Positions 58,607 through 64,000 of a DNA stretch of 64,000 bases are shown piece after piece. The DNA comes from an uncultured Cyclobacteriaceae bacterium (GTDB lineage: Bacteria; Bacteroidota; Bacteroidia; Cytophagales; Cyclobacteriaceae). The stretch is taken from NCBI GenBank assembly GCA_937146645.1, contig CAKZRQ010000013.1, forward strand, positions 371,440 to 435,439, in the 5' to 3' direction. A program made the translations under genes and the position numbers. The number at the start of each line of letters is the position of its first letter. Positions within the stretch are counted from its first letter, which is position 1. Below the pieces are notes generated by a model. That model had not been told where the DNA came from, searched no databases, and saw only the letters and a program-made list of their open reading frames with translations.

Positions 58607-58672
58607 ATAGTTGGAGGAGTCTTCAAATTGCCGCTCAATCCTATGTTTATTGAATAGCGGTAAGACCAGAAA

Positions 58673-58787
58673 ATCAGAATTTTAAAAGATGTGCCTGTAT
58701 ACTAGTTTGCATCAATATATTCAATCCGATTGATACAATCATTATTCACATAGTGCAATTTTCTGTATTCAAAACATTAGAATAATG
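58673..58787 (+). repeat. Duplicated upstream region, copy A
   Basis: Aligns without any gap to 60995-61109; counting by eye gives 88 of 115 identical bases, with a run of 24 identical bases at 58711-58734. Copy B lies between kinase 8 and the divergent tricorn protease gene and includes the protease ATG. Copy A therefore is the matching upstream region carried along when the kinase was duplicated. Confidence 0.85.
58711..58734. promoter_or_regulatory. Conserved dyad ATCAAT-N12-ATTGAT upstream of kinase 7
   Basis: A 24-base block with ATCAAT/ATTGAT ends, identical to 61033-61056 upstream of kinase 8, within flanks that differ. The preserved run suggests a protein-binding site or promoter core shared by both kinase genes. 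Confidence 0.5.
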
Positions 58788-58820
58788 AAACTAAAATTAT
58801 ATCCGACCTTTTCTAAATAG
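58785..58820 (+). pseudogene. Relic of the tricorn protease 5' end
   Basis: An ATG followed by codons for [10 protein letters not shown] and a stop. The intact gene at 61107 begins MRLKLLFTFLS. Position relative to copy A of the duplicated region is the same as that of the real start codon to copy B (74 bases from the conserved dyad). Only about eleven codons survive before the sequence runs into the 3' end of the kinase 8 gene at 58813. Confidence 0.75.
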
Positions 58821-60927
58821 GCAAATAGATGATCATTTCTGTTCCTTCACCCTCTGTACTTTTGACTCGAAGATCACCACCATGAGCTTTTACAATATCA
58901 TAGCTCAAACTCAAGCCTAGACCTGTCCCGCTACCGGTAGGTTTGGTTGTAAAAAAGGGCTGGAAGATTTTATTCTTAATATCAGCTGGAATACCATCCG
59001 CATTATCTACCACGGCAAACTCAGCTCCAGTGGCTTTTCCATCCATTTCGATCAGGCGACTTTTTAATGTTACCAAAGGCTTGAAATCTGAATCCGGTGT
59101 AGCTTTTTTCTTTTTGTCCACCTCGTAAAAGGCATTATTTATCAAGTTCAGGAAGACTCTGCTTATGTCTGAGGGGTTAACATTGATCTTTGGAATATTT
59201 GAATCCAAATTAGTTTCGAAATCAGATTGGAAGCTTTTGTCTTTAGCCCTTAAACCATGATAGCTGAGTCTAAGGTATTCATCGGCCAGAGCATTGATAT
59301 CTGTTTCTTCTCGTTGTCCGTCACTTTTTCGGCTATGCTCCAGCATGCCTCGCACAATGTCTCCAGCACGCTTTCCATGATGGTTAATCTTTTCAGAGTT
59401 CTCCCCTAGGTCATTCAAAATGGCCTTAACCTCTTCCAGATCACCCTTATCCATTTCTTCATTCGCTTCCTCAATCAGTTCCTTGTTCAGATCAGAGAAA
59501 TTATTGACGAAGTTCAAGGGGTTCTGAATTTCATGTGCTATGCCAGCTGTTAGCTCTCCAAGCGAAGCCATTTTCTCAGACTGAATAAGCTGAGCTTGAG
59601 TGGATTTTAGATTCTCCAGAGATTCCTTAAGGTCTTTGGTTCTTTGGTTTACCTCTTTTTCCAGCTTTTCATTTTGTGAAGCCAGAATCTCTTCTCTCTC
59701 CTGAGAGAGTCGCTCCACTTCAGATAGGTTTCTCTGTAATTCTTTGGTTCTTTTTCCAAAGGTTCCAATCACCAAACCACCCAAACCGATTGGGATAAAG
59801 AAAATAAAGAGGTAGAGGAAGTTAGGATCAAGGCCAGATTTAAAACCGAATATAATTTCTAAGCCGGCCAGTATAAATGGAAAGAATACGATTAAGGACA
59901 GAATTACTAGTGTTATGGCTTCTGATTTCTTGGTTTTCCTTTGCAGATAGCAAATCCTGTAAACCGAGATAAGGACAACAATTACATAGAGCGGAAGTCC
60001 AAAAGGGACTTTCCCAAAAAAACTGACTACGATGGGAATAATGACTAAATAAGAAACGACTTTATGCCATTTATCTTTCGGACGCTCTAAAACTTCGTAG
60101 GAAAAAAGATGAATGAAGAACAGTAAAAGGGATAAGGTCAGTCCGCTAATTGTATTTTCTTCCGGGCGAAAACCATTTGTGAAAGCATCTATTTGTCCTA
60201 GATCTTCAATCGACATCAACAAACTGATTAGGAAGAGGTATAGATAAGTTTTCTCTCGAGTATATAACCATAGGCCCAAGAAAAGCAGTGTTAGGAAAAT
60301 GCTAAGGCCGATTAAAATGTAATTGGAGGGCAGGGCACGGTCAAATGTTGGGTGTACTACCTTCTGCTTAAAGCCTAGAGAATCAGCATAGGCGGCAGAA
60401 GTCATCCTAAGAAGAAGTTGGGGTTGATGTTTTTCTGGTAAAAATCTATTGCTTTTTACGTACTGATATTTGATGGCTAAAACATATAATTGTCCGGAAT
60501 CGAGTTTTGCAAAGCCGAAACTACTGAAGGGCGCTTCTCCTTCTGGTTCAGAACCTGTCTCACCCACGCGGATTATCTCCTTACCATTAATATATAGTTC
60601 TGTTGCCCCGCCTATAAATAGTTCAAACAAGACGGATTCATAGGATGTGTCGATAGTAAAGTATTTCCTAAACCAGTAAACCTCTTTCTCCTCAAGCTTA
60701 TCGATGGAGTCCAGCATAGCTAGGTTGGCATTGGTGAAGGACTTCCATCCTGAGTCATCAAAATCCAGCTCTTTCCAATCTGGGTTATCTCCCTTTTGAA
60801 ATCTCCAGTTTACCGTTAAGGGGATGTGGGTGCTGTCTATTTCTGAAGTTAATGAAGCAATATCCCTTTCCTGCGCCTGAAGAGATGCTGAAAAAAATAT
60901 AGCAAAGATGAAAAGTAGGTATCTCAT
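58813..60927 (-). CDS. 7TM-DISM-like sensor histidine kinase (kinase 8)
   Basis: 704 residues, laid out like kinase 7: signal peptide (to LQAQ), jelly-roll-like domain ([33 protein letters not shown]), seven membrane helices (about 202-390), coiled coil ([24 protein letters not shown]), and the kinase core with His465 in [44 protein letters not shown] and [16 protein letters not shown]. It is the first gene of the kinase series and diverges from the tricorn protease gene across 179 bases. Its 3' end abuts the protease relic. ATG start at 60927. Confidence 0.9.
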   Translation of the reverse strand: MRYLLFIFAIFFSASLQAQERDIASLTSEIDSTHIPLTVNWRFQKGDNPDWKELDFDDSGWKSFTNANLAMLDSIDKLEEKEVYWFRKYFTIDTSYESVLFELFIGGATELYINGKEIIRVGETGSEPEGEAPFSSFGFAKLDSGQLYVLAIKYQYVKSNRFLPEKHQPQLLLRMTSAAYADSLGFKQKVVHPTFDRALPSNYILIGLSIFLTLLFLGLWLYTREKTYLYLFLISLLMSIEDLGQIDAFTNGFRPEENTISGLTLSLLLFFIHLFSYEVLERPKDKWHKVVSYLVIIPIVVSFFGKVPFGLPLYVIVVLISVYRICYLQRKTKKSEAITLVILSLIVFFPFILAGLEIIFGFKSGLDPNFLYLFIFFIPIGLGGLVIGTFGKRTKELQRNLSEVERLSQEREEILASQNEKLEKEVNQRTKDLKESLENLKSTQAQLIQSEKMASLGELTAGIAHEIQNPLNFVNNFSDLNKELIEEANEEMDKGDLEEVKAILNDLGENSEKINHHGKRAGDIVRGMLEHSRKSDGQREETDINALADEYLRLSYHGLRAKDKSFQSDFETNLDSNIPKINVNPSDISRVFLNLINNAFYEVDKKKKATPDSDFKPLVTLKSRLIEMDGKATGAEFAVVDNADGIPADIKNKIFQPFFTTKPTGSGTGLGLSLSYDIVKAHGGDLRVKSTEGEGTEMIIYLPI

Positions 60928-60971
60928 GGTTTTGATTTTACCTAGAATTTTTGAGCTCTCCTGAAAAAAGT

Positions 60972-60993
60972 TGGACCATTAGATTTTGGTCCA
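60972..60993. promoter_or_regulatory. Dyad TGGACCA-N8-TGGTCCA upstream of kinase 8
   Basis: A perfect 7-bp inverted repeat 45 bases before the kinase 8 start and about 115 bases before the tricorn start. Not present in copy A of the duplicated region, so it may be specific to this divergent promoter, or form a leader hairpin. Confidence 0.4.
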
Positions 60994-60994
60994 G

Positions 60995-61109
60995 ATCAGA
61001 ATTTTATGAGAGGCACAGGTAAGCTAGTTTTTATCAATATATTCAATCCGATTGATTCATACCTAATTCACCTGACGCAATTGTCTGAATTTCAAATATT
61101 AGTAAAATG
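60995..61109 (+). repeat. Duplicated upstream region, copy B (parent)
   Basis: Ungapped partner of 58673-58787 (88 of 115 identical). It ends with the ATG of the tricorn protease gene and holds the conserved dyad at 61033-61056. Confidence 0.85.
61033..61056. promoter_or_regulatory. Conserved dyad ATCAAT-N12-ATTGAT upstream of kinase 8 and tricorn protease
   Basis: Same 24 bases as 58711-58734. It lies midway in the divergent region, so one site could serve both kinase 8 and the protease gene. Confidence 0.5.
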
Positions 61110-63212
61110 AGACTAAAACTACTTTTCACTTTTCTTTCAGCGTTCCTTATCGCTCATTTAAGCTATTCCCAAACGGGATACTTTATGCATCCTGATATTT
61201 CCGGAGACCAAATCGTCTTTGTCTCTGAAGGAGATATCTGGAAAGTATCAACCTCCGGCGGAGATGCCATAAGGCTGACCACCCACCCCGGAGATGAATC
61301 TGATCCTAAGCTTTCCCCCGATGGAAAATGGGTGGCTTATGCTGCGAGCTATGAGGGTCCCCGAGAGGTTTATGTGATTTCTGTTCAGGGCGGCTTGCCA
61401 AAGCGACTGACCTATGAGGCTTCTAGCTCTACTCCAACAGATTGGAAAGGGAATGGGCAGGTTGCTTACATGACTACACAGTACTCCACCTTACCGAGAT
61501 TGCGGACTGTTCTTGTGGATGTGGAAAGCCTGGAAAAGGAATTTGTACCGCTTTCACTGGCCGCAGAAGGCTCTTTCTCAGAGGATGGAAATGATTTCTA
61601 TTTCGTTCGGCCGTCCTTTCATAACAATGTCACAAAACGCTATGAAGGAGGAACCGCAAGGAAAATCTGGAAATATTCTGATGGAGCGGATGAGGCTGTC
61701 CGATTAACCCAGGAATACGATGGAGAAGATCATCACCCGGTTCCGCACGATGGAAAGGTTTATTTTCTTTCGGCTCGAGATGGCATTATGAATGTCTGGA
61801 CCATGACCGAAGAGGGTTCGGATCTTACTCAAATCACAAAAGAAGAAACCTTCGATGTCAGGGAATTTTCCGTGTCTGCCGACCAAATGGTTTACCGGGT
61901 TGGAGCCGATTTGAAGCTCATGAATATAGCATCAGGAAGCTCTGAGAATTTGGCAGTGAACCTGATCTCAGACTTTGATCAGCTTAGGGAAAACTGGGTG
62001 ACTAATCCGGAGCAGTTCATCACCAATGTATCCGTAAGTAATGATGGAGATCGTGTCGCTCTTACGGCACGAGGCAGAGTGTTTATTTTTCCTTCCAAGC
62101 AAGGAAGAGAAGTAAGATTAAGTAGAAAAGATGGCGTTCGGTATCGTGATGCAGTTTTCTCAAGTGATGGCAAAGAGATTTTGGTATTCTCGGATGAAAG
62201 TTCGGAGTTTGAAATCCATGCGTACTCCAGTTTGGGCCTGGATGAAGGACGAGCCCTGACTTCAGATGGAGAAATTCTGAGACAAGGATTGATGCCTTCA
62301 CCGGATGGTAAAAAGGTGGCCTATAGTGACTTGGACAATAAGCTTTGGATTTTGGATATAGCCAGCGGCCAAAGCACTCAGGTGACCGAATCGGATGAGG
62401 ATTTAACGACTTCTCCTTCTTGGTCTCCGGATAGTAAGTTCTTGGCCTATGGGCAGGCAGCAAGTAATACATTTGGGCAAATCTGGATTTATGATCTAGG
62501 GGCAGGAAAGAATATTCCCGTAACCACCGATCGAATCAATTCACTCAGCCCTCAATGGAGCGCAGATGGGAATTGGCTTTATTTCTTATCGGATCGAAAC
62601 TTCCAATCTAAGGTCGGAAGTCCCTGGGGTCAAAGACAACCAGAGCCATTCTGGGAAAAGCAGATGAAGATTTACCAAGTTGCCTTGAATAAGGATGCGA
62701 AGTCACCCTTCCATCCAAAAACTGAGCTTATTCAGAAAGAGGGTGAGGATGAGAAAAAAGACAAGGACTCTGAGGTCTCTGTGACTATTGACGAAGATGG
62801 CTTGATGGAGCGGCTTTATGAAGTTCCTGTTCCTGCGGGTAATTACAAAAATCTATTAGTCACAGATAAAGCATTGTATTTTCATCGAGTTGGTCCGGGG
62901 GTAGGAATATATTGGGGCGGAGGAGCTCCTTCCAGAGATAATCCTACGATCATGATGCTGCCAATCGGGCCAGAAGCAAAGCCTAAGGAATTCCTCAAGG
63001 ATATCAATTCTTATACCCCATCAGCAAACAACAAGTATATCCTGGCTACCCGGGGAAATGCACACCATGTGATTGCGCTTGGGACTTCCCCAATCTCCGA
63101 TCCTTCGAAGTTTCGCTTGAACCTGAGCGGGTGGAAGTTTTCTATCGATCCCAGAGAGGATTGGAAGCAGATTTATACCGACGCCTGGAGGATGGAACGA
63201 GACTATTTCTAC
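61107..63212 (+). CDS. Tricorn protease homologue (S41 family), truncated at a foreign junction
   Basis: About 702 genuine residues. Signal peptide MRLKLLFTFLSAFLIAHLSYSQ, then the two PD40/TolB-like propellers of tricorn homologues (HPDISGDQIVFVSEGDIW, KLSPDGKWVAYAASYEG, PSPDGKKVAYSDLDNKLW, WSADGNWLYFLSDRNF) and the segment PREDWKQIYTDAWRMERDYFY that leads into the PDZ/S41 peptidase part. Full-length homologues run to roughly 1070 residues. Here the PDZ and catalytic Ser-His part is missing because the frame passes near 63210 into unrelated GC-rich sequence. It diverges from kinase 8. As a full-length protein it would degrade peptides in the periplasm. Confidence 0.85.
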
Positions 63213-63386
63213 CCCACACTGGCTGACCGAAACGACCCCCGCACTTGGGCCGCGAACGGCGCACAAACCGCATGGCAACGGGCAAACGCCCGAGCGCGTG
63301 AGATTTTGCGGGATCACACGCCCGACTATTTGGATGCGGACCAGATACGGGCGATTAGGACACGGTTTAATATTTTTGGGACGTAA
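63213..63386 (+). CDS. C-terminal tail of an MttB-family methyltransferase, fused in frame by the junction
   Basis: The 57 residues after the junction (PTLADRNDPRTWAANGAQ to the end TRFNIFGT) look like the last residues of trimethylamine/glycine-betaine methyltransferase-like (MttB superfamily) proteins of Alphaproteobacteria; this is recognition from memory, not a search. GC is 63 of 100 bases at 63241-63340, against 25 of 60 at 63001-63060. Its N-terminal part is not in the window. The fusion to the tricorn frame is probably accidental. Confidence 0.5.
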   Translation, partial: PTLADRNDPRTWAANGAQTAWQRANARAREILRDHTPDYLDADQIRAIRTRFNIFGT

Positions 63387-63420
63387 GAATTCTTCGAAGT
63401 AACAATTGCTCAGCTAAATT

Positions 63421-63888
63421 CTAGTGGTTTGCAACTTTGTATTTCGATCCGAGTCCAACCAGTTTCGGTACGTCGAACCTGCACACGAAGTGGGCCATAA
63501 GATCGTCAACGGTCACGTTGAGATCACTACATTTCTCTGCAATGTGATTTGAAGACCACTGGAACAAAATGCGGTGGGCAAGCACACCTGAACCGACACC
63601 TAGGCATATGCTTAGGAATACGACCGTCGCAAGGCTTACGTTTTCAAAAAGCAGTCCTGCCAGTGTCGCCGTTAAAAATAGACCAGACGCCGATACGATT
63701 GCCGCGACGACAAGAAAAACGGCAACAGGAGTGATTTCGAACCAAAGTAAATACCATCCACTTGGCAAGCCGAATTTGTGAGATCTTAAAAAATAACGAT
63801 ACGACAGGGCGACATACGTGACCCCGAACAAGAAGGCTCTCAAAGCAAAGATGAAAGCAACAGCTACCAATATTGATGCAACGATCAA
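63421..63888 (-). CDS. Small membrane protein of foreign origin
   Basis: 155 residues with three or four hydrophobic segments (about 2-28, 45-65, 68-85, 86-106) and a soluble C-terminus (CSDLNVTVDDLMAHFVCRFD). I do not recognise the family. The start is TTG at 63888, supported by AAGGAGG five bases upstream on the minus strand, a strong Shine-Dalgarno unlike anything ahead of the Bacteroidota genes here. It points toward the methyltransferase tail (convergent). Codon choice and the Shine-Dalgarno suggest a proteobacterial source. Confidence 0.6.
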   Translation of the reverse strand: MIVASILVAVAFIFALRAFLFGVTYVALSYRYFLRSHKFGLPSGWYLLWFEITPVAVFLVVAAIVSASGLFLTATLAGLLFENVSLATVVFLSICLGVGSGVLAHRILFQWSSNHIAEKCSDLNVTVDDLMAHFVCRFDVPKLVGLGSKYKVANH

Positions 63889-64000
63889 TTTTGCCTCCTT
63901 GTTAAATTGAAAAACTGCTTACTGAGGGTGGTAATGGTAGACGGCATGACCTTTTCGTAAACCTACCTATTCAGGTGGTTGGGAATATCTTTCTGGGGAT
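63889..64000. other. Window-end leader sequence without recognised feature
   Basis: 112 bases upstream of the small membrane protein gene, on the foreign side of the junction. I see no gene or clear promoter here. Confidence 0.4.

Noticed and set aside
58631..58660. Interrupted hairpin CCGCT...AGCGG in the kinase 7 leader
   Set aside because: Arms are broken by unpaired bases and not conserved in copy B; could be chance.
61107..63386. A single 759-residue propeller protein as a real fusion
   Set aside because: Composition, family match and ribosome-site style all change at ~63210; a junction artefact or insertion explains it better.

Overview
The window reads as Bacteroidota DNA, most like a marine Cytophagales/Cyclobacteriaceae genome of the Algoriphagus type; that placement is inferred from gene content, with no marker gene to prove it. 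Supporting signs are giant two-component-regulator-propeller kinases, 7TM-DISM kinases, a DUF6090 protein, sulfatase and GH5-like lipoprotein enzymes, A/T-rich leaders without strong Shine-Dalgarno sites, and moderate GC. No tRNA, rRNA, CRISPR array, insertion sequence or gene-free stretch above 300 bases was seen. Most genes lie on the minus strand.

Layout, left to right. (1) 21-8107 is a compact minus-strand operon: an Asp-box/BNR propeller protein, a lipoprotein metallophosphoesterase, an M19 dipeptidase-like protein, an OprB-type porin and a DcaP-like porin. A MalT/LAL-type LuxR regulator (8260-10821) lies just upstream, and an 8-bp dyad sits between regulator and operon. (2) 10890-14779 carries an AI-2E family permease, a serine beta-lactamase-like hydrolase and an M28 aminopeptidase. 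(3) 15040-18811 is a plus-strand DUF3604 / PpiC-like / HupE-UreJ triad with a palindrome upstream and an intrinsic terminator after its first gene. (4) 18846-30357 is a mixed metabolic stretch: GH5-like hydrolase plus GntP permease, alpha/beta hydrolase plus MDR oxidoreductase, arylsulfatase, RDD protein, NTF2-like protein, a DUF6090 protein coupled to a second beta-lactamase-like hydrolase, and a flavin monooxygenase plus SDR pair.

(5) 30475-60927 is the striking part: eight sensor histidine kinases in a row on one strand, followed by a single-domain response regulator, a receiver-adenylate/guanylate cyclase fusion and a TolB-propeller/amidohydrolase, closed by a strong terminator. The kinases share almost the same catalytic core but differ in input: three or four giant periplasmic propellers, one small multi-TM sensor, two 7TM sensors with a jelly-roll-like N-terminus, and one 1774-residue soluble kinase with an NTF2-like domain and seven tandem modules of about 190 residues. 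None of the kinases carries a receiver or DNA-binding domain, so the simplest inference is that many inputs converge on the two receivers and on cyclic-nucleotide synthesis. The two 7TM kinases arose by a tandem duplication that also copied the upstream region and the first codons of the divergent tricorn-protease gene; that relic is still visible between them.

(6) The last ~790 bases do not belong with the rest. The tricorn protease gene (from 61107) breaks off near 63210 and continues in frame into a GC-rich tail that resembles the C-terminus of a proteobacterial MttB-family methyltransferase. A small membrane-protein gene with a strong Shine-Dalgarno and a TTG start follows. This is most likely an assembly chimera, less likely a recent insertion.
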